A stretch of DNA of 64,000 nt from Legionella sp. W10-070. Its GTDB lineage: Bacteria > Pseudomonadota > Gammaproteobacteria > Legionellales > Legionellaceae. The stretch is taken from NCBI RefSeq assembly GCF_900640175.1, contig NZ_CAAAJC010000014.1:17794-81793 (forward strand), given 5' to 3'. Each line of letters starts with the position of its first letter. The first letter of the stretch is position 1. The notes under the pieces are model-generated. The model made no database searches, was not told where the DNA came from, and worked only from the letters and a program-made list of their open reading frames with translations. Position numbers and translations under genes: made by a program. Shown here one piece after another: positions 9,710-19,989 of this stretch.

Positions 9710-9871
9710 TTTCAGAGCTTTAAGTTCTTTTTTGAAACTTACTTTGCCAGATTTTTTCCAGCTATCCGTTGGTTTATCGATGCTGTGTATGGTTTTACGT
9801 GGCATTTTTAGGAAATTTCTAGTAAATTAAGCAGTTTTAAAGCTTCGACTGTCTAGAGGATTATCAAGGCA

Positions 9872-12574
9872 ATGCTAAATACCCTGATGAAAAAAATGTT
9901 TGGTAGCCGCAATGAACGTACCTTGCGGCGTATGGATAAAACAGTGCAAGCCATCAATGCCTTTGAATCCCAAATGCAGGCACTCACTGATAAAGAGTTG
10001 GCTGATAAGACCAGGCATTTTAAATCGCGTTTGGCTGAAGGTGAAAGCCTCGATGAGCTGTTGGCGGAAGCTTTTGCAACAGTACGCGAAGTAGCTTTCC
10101 GTACATTAGGTTTAAGACACTTTGATGTACAGTTGATTGGCGGCGTTGTCTTGCATGAGGGAAACATTGCTGAAATGCGTACCGGTGAAGGTAAAACGCT
10201 GGTAGCAACCCTTCCTGCCTATCTGAATGCACTTACTGGCCGTGGTGTTCACATTGTTACTGTTAATGATTATCTTGCTAAACGGGATAGCCAATGGATG
10301 AAACCTATCTATGAATTTTTAGGTCTGACAGTGGGGGTTATTTACCCTGACATGCCTCATCCTGAAAAACAGGCCGCCTACAAAGCGGATATTGTTTATG
10401 GAACCAACAATGAATTTGGTTTTGATTATTTACGTGACAATATGGCGTTTAGCCTGGAAGATAAAGTGCAGGGTGATTTGAATTTTGCAATTGTAGACGA
10501 GGTGGACTCCATTTTAATTGATGAAGCCCGTACTCCGTTAATTATATCGGGCGCTGCGGAAGGCAGTTCTGAATTATATATCAAAGTTAATGAGTTAATT
10601 CCCCATCTAAAGAAACAGGAAGAAGAGGGGGATGGCGGCGACTATACTATTGATGAGAAACAAAAACAGGCACACCTTACTGAATCAGGACATCAACATG
10701 TTGAAGAGCTTCTGGTGCAGAAAAATTTGCTGGATCCGGGAGAAAGCCTGTATCACGCCAGTAATATTATATTAATGCATCATGTCAACGCCGCTTTAAA
10801 AGCCCATGCTATGTTCCATCGTGATGTGGATTACATTGTAAAAGATAATCAGGTGGTTATTGTAGATGAACATACCGGCCGTACGATGCCAGGAAGACGC
10901 TGGTCAGAAGGATTGCATCAGGCAGTAGAAGCAAAAGAAAAAGTAGCTATTCAACAGGAAAATCAGACACTGGCGTCGATTACCTTCCAGAATTACTTCA
11001 GGCTATATAATAAATTGTCCGGGATGACAGGAACCGCTGATACAGAAGCCTATGAATTCCAGCAAATTTATAACCTTGAAGTTGTGGTTATGCCAACCAA
11101 TAAGCCCATGCGCCGTCAAGATCAACCCGATTTGGTTTATCTCAGTCAACAGGATAAATATCAAGCAATTATTGAAGATGTAAGGGAGTGTGTAGCTCGT
11201 AAACAACCTGTTTTGGTTGGTACCGCATCCATTGAGTCGTCTGAGTTATTAAGTCATTTACTGAAAAAAGCAGGCATTAAGCATCAGGTTTTGAATGCTA
11301 AATTCCATGAAAAGGAAGCGCAGATTATCGCGGAAGCAGGTCGTCCCGCTGCAGTGACTATTGCTACCAATATGGCCGGACGGGGAACTGATATTGTATT
11401 AGGAGGGAGTTTATCTGCAGAACTGGCTCAACTGCCAGAAGATGCAACGGATATAGAGCGTCAAGCAGTGAAGGCGGATTGGCAAAAACGCCATGAAGAA
11501 GTACTTCAGGCTGGTGGCTTGAGGATTATTGGTTCAGAGCGCCATGAATCGCGTCGAATTGATAACCAGTTACGAGGCCGTTCAGGTCGTCAGGGCGATG
11601 TAGGAAGCAGCCGTTTTTATTTATCATTAGATGATAATTTAATGCGAATTTTTGCCTCCGAACGTGTGGCATCGATGATGCGTCGATTGGGGATGAAACC
11701 CGGCGAGCCTATCGAGCATAATTTAGTTACCAAAGCAATAGAAAATGCTCAACGCAAACTGGAAGGCTATCACTTTGATGTAAGGAAGCAGCTGCTTGAT
11801 TATGATAATGTAGCGAATGAGCAGCGTAAGGTGATTTATAAACAACGTGCAGCAATCATGGCAGTTGATGATCCACAGGAAGCAGTGGAAGCGATGAGAG
11901 AAGACGTGATTCACACCTTGGTCGATAATTTTATTCCACCTCAGAGCCTGGAAGACCAATGGAATTTGCCAGGGCTTTCACAAACCCTGCAGGATGATTT
12001 CAAAGTTAAGGCTGATGTGCAAAGCTGGGTTGAAGCTGACCACAGCCTGCAACCGGAGCAAATTCGCGAAAAAATCCTTAGGCTTTGTGTCGAGCGATAT
12101 AAAGAAAAAGAAAAAATAACCGGTAGAGAAGTTCTCTCCAGTTTTGAAAAATCTGTCATTTTGCAAACTTTGGATAATCAATGGCGAGAACATTTGGCAT
12201 CCATGGATCATTTGCGACAGGGGATTCATCTGCGGGGTTATGCTCAGAAAGATCCTAAGCAGGAATATAAGCGCGAAGCGTTTACTTTATTCTCTATGAT
12301 GCTTGATAACTTAAAATACGACATTATTCGCTTGCTTTCTTCAGTTGAAGTTCAAACTGAAGAAGATGTTAATGCGGTTGAAGAGCAGCGCCGTGCGGAT
12401 CAGGCTTATAAAATGCAATTTATTCATGAAGAGGCGCTAGGCAATGCTACCGATGCTGAACAGGAGAGCAGAGATACAACGTTCAGACGTACTGAAAAGA
12501 AGGTAGGGCGCAATGATCCCTGCCCTTGTGGCTCGGGTAAAAAATACAAGGCTTGCCACGGAAGCTTGGTGTGA
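9872..12574 (+). CDS. secA: Preprotein translocase ATPase SecA
   Basis: The motor of Sec-dependent export, 900 residues. Visible parts are Walker [15 protein letters not shown] near residue 105, the DEAD motif in the [19 protein letters not shown] stretch near residue 210, GTASIESSE and [14 protein letters not shown] of the second nucleotide-binding domain, [26 protein letters not shown], and a C-terminal zinc-binding tail [15 protein letters not shown] that contacts SecB and phospholipids. The length is normal. mutT starts inside the last codons, as in many gammaproteobacteria. Confidence 0.97.
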   Translation: MLNTLMKKMFGSRNERTLRRMDKTVQAINAFESQMQALTDKELADKTRHFKSRLAEGESLDELLAEAFATVREVAFRTLGLRHFDVQLIGGVVLHEGNIAEMRTGEGKTLVATLPAYLNALTGRGVHIVTVNDYLAKRDSQWMKPIYEFLGLTVGVIYPDMPHPEKQAAYKADIVYGTNNEFGFDYLRDNMAFSLEDKVQGDLNFAIVDEVDSILIDEARTPLIISGAAEGSSELYIKVNELIPHLKKQEEEGDGGDYTIDEKQKQAHLTESGHQHVEELLVQKNLLDPGESLYHASNIILMHHVNAALKAHAMFHRDVDYIVKDNQVVIVDEHTGRTMPGRRWSEGLHQAVEAKEKVAIQQENQTLASITFQNYFRLYNKLSGMTGTADTEAYEFQQIYNLEVVVMPTNKPMRRQDQPDLVYLSQQDKYQAIIEDVRECVARKQPVLVGTASIESSELLSHLLKKAGIKHQVLNAKFHEKEAQIIAEAGRPAAVTIATNMAGRGTDIVLGGSLSAELAQLPEDATDIERQAVKADWQKRHEEVLQAGGLRIIGSERHESRRIDNQLRGRSGRQGDVGSSRFYLSLDDNLMRIFASERVASMMRRLGMKPGEPIEHNLVTKAIENAQRKLEGYHFDVRKQLLDYDNVANEQRKVIYKQRAAIMAVDDPQEAVEAMREDVIHTLVDNFIPPQSLEDQWNLPGLSQTLQDDFKVKADVQSWVEADHSLQPEQIREKILRLCVERYKEKEKITGREVLSSFEKSVILQTLDNQWREHLASMDHLRQGIHLRGYAQKDPKQEYKREAFTLFSMMLDNLKYDIIRLLSSVEVQTEEDVNAVEEQRRADQAYKMQFIHEEALGNATDAEQESRDTTFRRTEKKVGRNDPCPCGSGKKYKACHGSLV

Positions 12575-12960
12575 AGGTAGCTGTCGGGGTAATTTTTAAT
12601 GACGCAGGAGAAGTGTTAATTACCCGGCGCCCACTTGATGCCCCACATGGAGGCATGTGGGAATTTCCAGGGGGAAAGCTCGAAGCAAATGAGCTCCCTG
12701 AAACTGCCCTCATTCGAGAAATCAAGGAAGAAGTTGGTATTGACATACTAGATTACCGTTTTTTAGGGGATATCAGCCACAGTTACGGAATGAAATCTGT
12801 CAATCTGCTGGTGTTCAGCATTAATCGCTATTGCGGAGATGCAAGCTGCCAGGAAGGTCAACTGGATTTACGGTGGGTGACTTTAGATAAGCTGAGTGAC
12901 TATGAGTTTCCGGAAGCAAACAGCAAAATTATTGCTCTTATGCAGGGGACTTTCGCTTAG
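12571..12960 (+). CDS. mutT: 8-oxo-dGTP diphosphatase MutT
   Basis: Nudix hydrolase (129 residues) that removes oxidised dGTP from the nucleotide pool. The full Nudix box is present from Gly35 to Ile57 with Glu41, Arg49-Glu50 and Glu53-Glu54. The fold starts at KVAVGVIFN as in E. coli MutT. I chose GTG 12571, which overlaps the secA TGA; a TTG at 12553 would add six residues that belong to secA coding. The secA-mutT pairing supports MutT rather than another Nudix enzyme. Confidence 0.92.
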   Translation: MKVAVGVIFNDAGEVLITRRPLDAPHGGMWEFPGGKLEANELPETALIREIKEEVGIDILDYRFLGDISHSYGMKSVNLLVFSINRYCGDASCQEGQLDLRWVTLDKLSDYEFPEANSKIIALMQGTFA

Positions 12961-12981
12961 GACTTATAGGAATCCAAGTTC

Positions 12982-13030
12982 GGCCATGAGCTGTTCTCCT
13001 TATTCTCAGCGGAGGAACCCGTTCATGGCC
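12982..13030 (+). terminator. Hairpin after mutT, likely terminator
   Basis: ggccatga (12982-12989) pairs with tcatggcc (13023-13030), with a second inner stem between gttctcc and ggaggaac. The following bases are T- and A-rich but lack a compact T run, so termination is inferred from position and stem strength. Confidence 0.55.
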
Positions 13031-13051
13031 ATTTGCTTCATTTAAAAAATT

Positions 13052-13264
13052 TTAGAATAAGTGTCTTGCTACATTATTTTGATTAACTGGGTGCGGATTA
13101 TTTAGCTTATCTATCATTTTGCTTGCTGAATCCAGAGGCAGAGATCTAGATCTTGGGGGGCGCATGGAATTCAAAAGTTCCTGCTCATCGTTAATAAATT
13201 GAGTTAGTGCCTCTATTTTATCGTTATCATTCTGAATTTTAGAAATTTCTTTTAAATTTTTCAT
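13052..13264 (-). CDS. Small hypothetical protein
   Basis: An open frame of 70 residues, charged and probably helical at its start (MKNLKEISKIQNDNDKIEAL). There is no signal peptide, no membrane segment and no family I recognise; the ribosome site is weak. It may be a small accessory protein or a chance frame in an AT-rich spacer. Confidence 0.35.
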   Translation of the reverse strand: MKNLKEISKIQNDNDKIEALTQFINDEQELLNSMRPPRSRSLPLDSASKMIDKLNNPHPVNQNNVARHLF

Positions 13265-13934
13265 TCTTGCATTGCAATTGTATTCTACATTGTAAAATAT
13301 AAAGTCTCTCTGTTCAAAAAAAGTTAATTATCCATGGCAATAATTTTTTGTCAAGTGTCTTTTTAGGGATATGATAAAAAATCTGTCATCCCTGCGAAGG
13401 CAGGGATCCATGTGCAATGCACATCCTAAGCTTCAGGATATTCTATCCTGCCAACTTTGCAACAAAACGATGAAAACAATATCATGCTTCTATTCTTGAA
13501 TAAGGTGGCTTTACCAGCAAATCTACGAACATAGGGAAAATTAACTTAATGGGGTGAAACAATCTTCAGTGCATGGCTGCGATTTTAATTGCGGTTTTTC
13601 CTTGAAAGTCGAGTCGTAACCTGGATGGAGCGTCAGCGAAATCCAGGGGTATAGGTTTATTATCAAGCTCCGATCCCGGATTTCGCTAGCGCTCCATCCA
13701 GGCTACTATTAATAACACCAACCGCAGTTTTAATCGCACCCTCAGTGTATTAATTTGAGTGACGAACTTTTTTGATCGATGGATCCCTGCCTTCGCAGGG
13801 ATGACAGAATACAGAGTCGTTTAAAATTTAAAAACAGCCTTTCTCCTCAAAGATCAGGTATTATCTGCTGGAGATCCTTCGTTCAGGGTGTTTATATTGT
13901 AGCCAAGTATGATTTGCCTTGTGGTTTTCAGTAT
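13265..13934. other. 670-base gene-free region holding a composite inverted-repeat element
   Basis: No credible coding frame. The region 13383-13807 is bounded by exact inverted repeats and contains a second nested inverted-repeat pair, described separately. The parts outside (13265-13382 and 13808-13934) are AT-rich with no feature I can name. Confidence 0.65.
13383..13807. repeat. Composite palindromic element (MITE-like) with 28-base exact terminal inverted repeats
   Basis: Bases 13383-13410 and 13780-13807 are exact inverted copies of 28 bases; each contains its own short palindrome ccctgc-gaag-gcaggg. Inside, 13616-13644 and 13678-13706 are inverted copies with about 26 of 29 matches, framed by a further inverted pair (near 13579-13596 and 13721-13738). 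It encodes nothing. The architecture suggests a non-autonomous mobile element or two intergenic palindromes inserted one in the other. Confidence 0.65.
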
Positions 13935-14807
13935 TTACTGTTGTTTTTGGGTTAACAAAGCAAGCAATGCACCGGTTAGAAGAGTAGCTACTCCGGCTGC
14001 CTGAATGAAATTAATTTTTTCTCCTAAAAGGAGAATACCGAAAATAACAACAAAAACAGGTTCCAGAACTGACAAAATAGAAGCTTGTACAGCACTGATA
14101 TGTTTTAAGCCGTTTAATAATAAGACAATAGGCAAAGCGGTACAAATAATACCAATCCCCAGGATATTAAACCAAACATGGTAGTCTAGTGGCACAAGAA
14201 AAGAATGCTCTGCCAGCGCAGCAAATAAGCATATTAACATGGCACCAATAGATACCAGCAAAGTAGATAGCAGGGCAGGAACTGGACTATTTTTACTGCT
14301 TATTATATAGAGTGCATACAAAAGAGAGGCTAGCAAACTCAAACCAATTCCCATAAAGTTAAAATGAAATTCACTGCCGTTGACTAGTCCTGCCATGCCA
14401 ATAAAGATGATAACCAGTGCCAGATAATAATAGTTGTTAACTTTTTGTTTGTAAAAAATAAAATTGATTAACATGACTATAGCAGGGTAGGTAAAAAATA
14501 TAACCATGGCTAATCCTGAACCGATGTATTTTGTAGCGATGAAATAAAGGATAGAGCAAGTGCCATAAAAAGCAGCGCCATCGAATACTACCTTAATTGT
14601 TTCTTTAGATGAAAAGTATGGTTGACTGCCTCTAAATCGGGGCAGGAGTAGGAAAACCATGAATAGACCAGAGATAAAAAAACGCCAGAATAGCATGGTA
14701 TAAACAGAAATACCGGCATTCATGACGCTTACACCAAAATAGCCAATTAGGCCAAAAAATAAACCCGAGAGGGCAGCGTATAAGGCTCCGTAGTTTTTAT
14801 ATGGCAA
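13935..14807 (-). CDS. EamA/DMT-family transporter
   Basis: The 290-residue protein has about ten hydrophobic segments in two repeated halves, typical of EamA exporters of amino acids and metabolites (LSGLFFGLIGYFGVS in the first half; LEPVFVVIFGILLLGEKI in the second, the usual EamA signature). The start is TTG 14807 with a gaggt ribosome site at good spacing. Inner membrane; substrate unknown. The gene stands alone in the accessory stretch. Confidence 0.85.
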   Translation of the reverse strand: MPYKNYGALYAALSGLFFGLIGYFGVSVMNAGISVYTMLFWRFFISGLFMVFLLLPRFRGSQPYFSSKETIKVVFDGAAFYGTCSILYFIATKYIGSGLAMVIFFTYPAIVMLINFIFYKQKVNNYYYLALVIIFIGMAGLVNGSEFHFNFMGIGLSLLASLLYALYIISSKNSPVPALLSTLLVSIGAMLICLFAALAEHSFLVPLDYHVWFNILGIGIICTALPIVLLLNGLKHISAVQASILSVLEPVFVVIFGILLLGEKINFIQAAGVATLLTGALLALLTQKQQ

Positions 14808-15252
14808 ACGATACCTCGCTTTTTATTATCGGAATATTTTACCAGAATAACAGAAAAACATAGGAGAAGAATTTTGAGAAAAAGCAGTTTACTGCCGGGT
14901 GAGGGAAATTAGTAATAGCCAATTCTCCTCAAACTGTGTTCCCACTCATCATTTGAGGATCAAATCTAATCTCCCATCGAAATAGGTTGTAAATAGGAAA
15001 TGATGAACGCCCAATTTGCATAGGTTAATGCCATCCATGCAAAAAATTATCCGCCAGGATAAGATGAATTTTTTAGCAGAAATGGCTAATGATGCTCAAT
15101 TTCAAGTGGCGGCATTTAAGCAGGTTAATATTTTAATGTTGGTCAGATGATACTGGCCTGTTTGTTTAGATTGGAAGAAATTTGCGACATAACCTTTACC
15201 CCCTCAATTTTTTTCGACTATGCTTTTAATAGTGCTAAAATGATGAAAAAAA
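14808..15252. other. 445-base spacer between EamA and kinase genes
   Basis: Mostly non-coding. A 40-codon frame at 15028-15150 on the plus strand has some coding look (QKIIRQDKMNFLAEMAND) but no clear ribosome site and no recognisable family, so it may be a gene remnant. The last ~80 bases should hold the promoter of the kinase gene; I cannot pick a clear -35/-10 pair. Confidence 0.45.
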
Positions 15253-16317
15253 ATGTTTACATTAATAAATCAGCTTTCCGTTCAGCACATCGATGAAATT
15301 AATCGGGTACTGGGGTTAACTCTAAGCTCTCAGAATGTGAGTAAAATTTCTGGTGGCGATGTCAATCAAGTTTATAAATTATCTGATGGAGTGAACGCCT
15401 ATTTTTTGAAACTTATTAATGAGAAAGAATATGCCAAAAGGTTTAAAATTAATCATGACGGGTTAATAAAACATTTAAATTTCAGTGAGCATATTGTCAG
15501 ACAGCTAAAAGAGAAAATGGATATTATAAGTGCATTGGCTATTGATAATAATTGTGTTGTCAGAATAAAACCCTATCTGATAACGGTAACTCCCTGGCTC
15601 AATGCGGTAACCATTGATGCAAAGAAGTTAGGTTTATCACATATCACTAAAGCCGCACAAACACTGAATCTTATTCATCATTTTGAGTTTACATATGATA
15701 GAGAACTTGCTGTTGAAAAATTTGAACTGTTTAAGAACATTGGCAGATATGTGTTACATCATAAACTTTGGAAATTAATTCATCTGTTCACTCATAAAAG
15801 ATATATTTTTCCTGATCTTCATCGAGTAGCCCACTATATTTCTGATAAAAAAAACACGCTTCTGGAAAGTCTGGAAAGACTTGATGCGAATACTCTCTGT
15901 CATAATGACTTAAAACCTAAAAATGTTATGTGGGGGAGGGCGATGCAATTTTATTTGGTCGACTGGGAAACGGTCGGCCTATTCAATAAAGAAGCAGATC
16001 ATTTAGACAGTTTAATCGCTTGGTGCACGGTCTTAAATGAAGAAAATACTATTCAGATCGATATGCAGCGAACCCAGTGTTTTTTAAAAAATTATCCGCT
16101 GGCTGACCCGTCAACTTTATCAAATTCCCTTGATATTGTACTTATCAAATCAGTTTATTGGCTTGCTTTTTGCTTGGATTCGTTGATTAAATCACCCTTT
16201 AATTTGAAACAATATCAGGCACACATAAAAGAATCAATCAAACTTTGCTTAATGCTTTTTGAAGGCAGTACAGTTGAATTGATTCAAAGCATTCAGAATA
16301 ATCTTGATGATGAATAG
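15253..16317 (+). CDS. Choline/aminoglycoside-kinase-like phosphotransferase
   Basis: The 354-residue protein of the APH/choline-kinase fold should transfer phosphate from ATP to a small molecule. An N-lobe with SGGDVNQVYKL and a likely ATP-binding Lys53 is followed by the Brenner motif as CHNDLKPKNVMW (His217, Asp219, Asn224) and the metal-binding VDWET (Asp237). The acceptor is unknown; family members act on choline, homoserine, fructosamine, methylthioribose or antibiotics. It overlaps the following MFS gene by a few bases, so the two are translated together, suggesting the kinase acts on what the transporter carries. Confidence 0.82.
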   Translation: MFTLINQLSVQHIDEINRVLGLTLSSQNVSKISGGDVNQVYKLSDGVNAYFLKLINEKEYAKRFKINHDGLIKHLNFSEHIVRQLKEKMDIISALAIDNNCVVRIKPYLITVTPWLNAVTIDAKKLGLSHITKAAQTLNLIHHFEFTYDRELAVEKFELFKNIGRYVLHHKLWKLIHLFTHKRYIFPDLHRVAHYISDKKNTLLESLERLDANTLCHNDLKPKNVMWGRAMQFYLVDWETVGLFNKEADHLDSLIAWCTVLNEENTIQIDMQRTQCFLKNYPLADPSTLSNSLDIVLIKSVYWLAFCLDSLIKSPFNLKQYQAHIKESIKLCLMLFEGSTVELIQSIQNNLDDE

Positions 16318-17485
16318 TTTACTGATCGTTATTTTTTCGATTTCCTTAAGTTCCAGCATTATTAATCCATTAATTGGACCGATTATTTTTTCCGAATCAG
16401 GTTTTTTTAAATTCATGTCTCTGGATTATAAAATGAACATGTATGCTTTAATTGTGGGTATTTATCCCTTAGGTGCTATTATAGGAAACCCTCTTTTAGG
16501 CTTCTTATCAGATAAGATCAATAAAAAAAAAGCCTTATTAATTGCTATTTTGGGTACGATAATCGCTCATAACATATGCTCTATGAGTTTCCTTCTGTCC
16601 ATGTTTTCCTTATTGGTCGTCGGTCGATTTCTGGATGGGGTAATGTCTGGTAGACGAGCCATTGCCTTATCTTTATTGGCCGATAAACATTCCGACATGA
16701 ACAATGTTTTTCGGAAAAGTGAAACGGCCAATGCATTGGGGCTTTTATCAGGTCCTTTACTCAGCGGTTTAATCGCATCTCAACTCGCAAGTATGGGTTT
16801 TGCTTATTATGCATTGATTTTTGCGCTACTGTTAGTCATTAGTTTAATCAATATGATTTTTATTGTTAACAGTTCAACCGCTCCAATGATATCTTTTCCA
16901 GACAAAGTTGGAGCTAATAAAAATCGAGTGAGGTCTTATCCATTTTTTTTATATTTTATATATTTTCTGATTCAATTAAGTTTCTATATCTATATTATTT
17001 CCCTGCCTCCACTATTGATTGTCCATTGGTCATTTAGCCCTATGGCTGTAGGATTGACTTTTTCGATATTGGTTTTAAGTTATATGCTAAGCCTTGTCTT
17101 TTTTCACCCGCTTATAAATCGCACCTTTAGTTATCGAACTATTATATATAGTGCCTTGCTCTTGGGGGGATTCTTTCTAATGTTATTATCGGTTACAGAC
17201 ATGCAATTGCATTTTTTCTTATTCATCAATTTTGCAATCGTAATTAGCCTCAGTTTTATTATCCCATTAATCATGGTTAAAGTCTTTGAGGAAAATAAGG
17301 ATAATCCAGGACTGGCATTAGGTATTCAAAATGGCATTATAGGGTTTGCCTGGTTACTGGCATCGATAATGATAACTCTTTTGCCTCTGGCTTATTATAT
17401 GGGGCTTTTCGCCATTGCCGGTGCCTGTTTACTGCTGACTATATGTGGTTTAATGACCAGCGAGAGTTATTTGAAGAAACGGTAA
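16307..17485 (+). CDS. MFS transporter
   Basis: The protein of about 392 residues has 12 likely membrane segments and the MFS motif A between helices 2 and 3 (GFLSDKINKKKAL, near residues 65-77). The start is ATG 16307 or 16310, inside the last codons of the kinase gene; a TTG at 16304 is also in frame. There is no IucA/IucC siderophore gene beside it, so a siderophore role is not supported. Substrate unknown; the kinase partner hints at uptake coupled to phosphorylation, or at a resistance pair. Confidence 0.85.
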   Translation: MMNSLLIVIFSISLSSSIINPLIGPIIFSESGFFKFMSLDYKMNMYALIVGIYPLGAIIGNPLLGFLSDKINKKKALLIAILGTIIAHNICSMSFLLSMFSLLVVGRFLDGVMSGRRAIALSLLADKHSDMNNVFRKSETANALGLLSGPLLSGLIASQLASMGFAYYALIFALLLVISLINMIFIVNSSTAPMISFPDKVGANKNRVRSYPFFLYFIYFLIQLSFYIYIISLPPLLIVHWSFSPMAVGLTFSILVLSYMLSLVFFHPLINRTFSYRTIIYSALLLGGFFLMLLSVTDMQLHFFLFINFAIVISLSFIIPLIMVKVFEENKDNPGLALGIQNGIIGFAWLLASIMITLLPLAYYMGLFAIAGACLLLTICGLMTSESYLKKR

Positions 17486-17673
17486 AGGCTTGTTCCGATG
17501 CATTCAATATTTCTCTATCTTCTTCACTGTTTATCTTGGGTAAAATCGATGAGGGTGAATATTATTCCATCGAAATCATGCTATTTCCCCCATTTTTCGT
17601 CTAACTCGAGTAAGTGGGGTATATACCAGCTTTAAATCAGCTATAAAAAGAGAGGCCACCGTTATTAAAACAC

Positions 17674-19989
17674 CTAACTGCCCAAAGTCGCTGACTTTGG
17701 TTCATCGGGTGCTCGGGGTTCTATTTTTACAATTTCTCCCTGAATCTGCGTCAATTGGGAGCGTAAGCTTTCCGCAGCTTTTCCTATTTGGTTTTCTGTA
17801 CGGTTAGCAAAAAAGTGAGGACGATAAACTTCCCCTCTGAAATCTTTGATTAGTGAATGAAGTGGTTCCAGTATACTACGGATAAATTTTTTAAAGGGGT
17901 TAATCACCTCATTGGATAACTGCTGGAGTTTCTCTGAGGTGAGGTTGTTTTGCAAGGTATTTAACGATCCCTTAATTAGTTCATTTGTCGCGTCCTTATT
18001 CAACTCTTTGTTTAGAGATAAGTAAGCCGATAAATTATGTTCCAAACCTGATTGAATGGTTGTAAGAAGGTTAACCCTTGTATCTTGAGACCCATGAGAT
18101 TTTATTCTTGTAATTTCTGTATCAAGAGTATTTATCATCGATTGAATTGCCAGAGCTTCCTTACTGTTTTTTCGTTTTTTTATCTCAGCGAGATATTTGT
18201 TAGCAAGTTCTTCTCGCTCTATTACTTGCTTTTCCAGAGAAATTAATCTTTCATGACTCTCCAGATCTATGATTTCGCTTGAATAGGAAGGGTGAAGGGG
18301 TAATTTTTTTAAACCAGTTTGTATATCATTTACAGAAAACTGCGTTACACTCGATAAATCAGTGTTTTTTTCTAGCGCCTCCACTCTTTGGATTAATTTT
18401 TCTTTTTTATCCCAAAGTTCATTATTTCTATCTTTAATAGCTTCTTTTAGAGGTTCGATAGCTTGTTGTATACTTTTAAGACCAATTTTCTTTTCTTGTT
18501 CAATTAATGCGAGCGTACGCTGAGGATCTTTTGATTCAAATAGTCTAATTATTTCATTTACACTGCTAAGTAACTCAGGCTTTAAATTAAAATTCTTTAT
18601 TAAATCAATATCATTATAAACAGAGCTATTCTTGACTTTTTTTACGTCATCGGCAACGTCCTTTAATTCAGAGCGCAATAAAAAAGCTACTGCTTCGGCT
18701 CTCTCCTTTCTTTTTTTTTCTGCAATTTCAATGGCTTTGTTAAGCTCCAAGACATTATCGGCTATCTCTTCCTTCAAATTCCCTAGAGCAGTGTTTGCTT
18801 GATTGTTATTTTTTATTCGCTCACTGTCTCTATCTTTTTCTAAAGGAATTGCAAGATAGGAGCTAGCTGATGTAAGTTCGGTTTCTTTTGCATCCCTGAC
18901 CTTCACAAGTTCATCGAATTGTTTTTTGAGTTCTTGATGAGTATTCAATAATTCGCTTACTTGTTCTTTGACAAAGGGAGCAGCCTTGTATGATGCGATG
19001 CTTTCTTCAATTGATGATTTCAGTTGATTGTATTTTGCCTCACTATCGCTTAATTCCTTCTTTATCTTTACTAGCGCAGACTCATAAGCTTTGTTGGTTG
19101 CTATCTGTGCTATTTGTTCTATCTCTGCAATTCGGTCTGTGATCAAATTAGTTGCATTATTTATTTCTGTAATAAAATGACTAATTTTTTCATCTTGTGC
19201 AGCTAATAATTTTCCATTCTCTAGCCTGATTGTGATCATTTCCTTATATTTTTCCAGGTTATTAGTGGTTGATATCTCTTTAAAGTAGGTTTCAGATAAT
19301 ATTTTTCGATAATCAATCATCTCGTTTAAGAGGGTGCTGATATTCTCAATTTTTAATAATTGCTGATTAATAAGGCTATCTGATTTTAAGCGTTCGCTTA
19401 GCATTTCCTTCCGTTGTTGTTGAATTTTAATTAACTGATTAAGCTGTTCTTTTTTTTCATCTATCTGCTGTATTAATTGTTCTCGCATGTTAGTAGGGGG
19501 TTGAATCTCAACAACCCGTCTTTTTGCTTTTCTGTGGGGTTTCTTAGGGATTTCGGCTATTATTTTTGCTGGCGGGAACTGGCCGTATTCCTCATTATGA
19601 AACTTTCGATACTCAATCATGAAAGCTATCATTTTCTTTTCAGAAAAGATTAGACTTGGTTTTGCAAATTGTTTTTTGGATTTTTCCAGCTCGGTTCTAA
19701 GTTTGGGGGGAGCAACGTCAGGCAATGGAGAAAGTGTATAAATCATTGAATCCAATATTCTGCCCTGCACAGATTTAGTGAGGAAAGCAATCTCATTATT
19801 TAATTGGCTTAGCTTTTTATCTTCAATACTTTGTAGTTTTTTTTCTGCTGTTTCTATATCGTTTAAAAACTTATCAATTACGCCTGTATCATTTGATTCT
19901 GTCGTCATGGAGCTATCTACGTAGGTTTCATAAGCTTGAATAATACGCTTGAGTTCATCCAGACGATTTTGAATATCTTTTTTAATCAT
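17674..19989 (-). CDS. Large coiled-coil protein, candidate Dot/Icm effector
   Basis: The 771-residue, highly charged protein is predicted almost wholly helical, with long heptad-type Lys/Glu/Leu stretches (for example EKKEQLNQLIKIQQQRKEML). It has no signal peptide or membrane segment and no enzymatic motif I can see. The C-terminus IEPRAPDEPKSATLGS is polar, with acidic, Ser and Thr residues that could serve as a type IV signal, but this is weak evidence alone. It is divergent from an even larger coiled-coil gene. Large coiled-coil proteins of this kind in Legionella are frequently translocated effectors; here that is inference. Confidence 0.7.
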   Translation of the reverse strand: MIKKDIQNRLDELKRIIQAYETYVDSSMTTESNDTGVIDKFLNDIETAEKKLQSIEDKKLSQLNNEIAFLTKSVQGRILDSMIYTLSPLPDVAPPKLRTELEKSKKQFAKPSLIFSEKKMIAFMIEYRKFHNEEYGQFPPAKIIAEIPKKPHRKAKRRVVEIQPPTNMREQLIQQIDEKKEQLNQLIKIQQQRKEMLSERLKSDSLINQQLLKIENISTLLNEMIDYRKILSETYFKEISTTNNLEKYKEMITIRLENGKLLAAQDEKISHFITEINNATNLITDRIAEIEQIAQIATNKAYESALVKIKKELSDSEAKYNQLKSSIEESIASYKAAPFVKEQVSELLNTHQELKKQFDELVKVRDAKETELTSASSYLAIPLEKDRDSERIKNNNQANTALGNLKEEIADNVLELNKAIEIAEKKRKERAEAVAFLLRSELKDVADDVKKVKNSSVYNDIDLIKNFNLKPELLSSVNEIIRLFESKDPQRTLALIEQEKKIGLKSIQQAIEPLKEAIKDRNNELWDKKEKLIQRVEALEKNTDLSSVTQFSVNDIQTGLKKLPLHPSYSSEIIDLESHERLISLEKQVIEREELANKYLAEIKKRKNSKEALAIQSMINTLDTEITRIKSHGSQDTRVNLLTTIQSGLEHNLSAYLSLNKELNKDATNELIKGSLNTLQNNLTSEKLQQLSNEVINPFKKFIRSILEPLHSLIKDFRGEVYRPHFFANRTENQIGKAAESLRSQLTQIQGEIVKIEPRAPDEPKSATLGS

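Noticed and set aside
15028..15150. 40-codon frame in the spacer before the kinase gene
   Set aside because: No ribosome site or family; more likely a chance frame or remnant, so not listed as a gene.
16307..17485. MFS protein as a siderophore exporter (LbtB-type)
   Set aside because: No NIS synthetase gene nearby; the adjacent gene is a small-molecule kinase instead.
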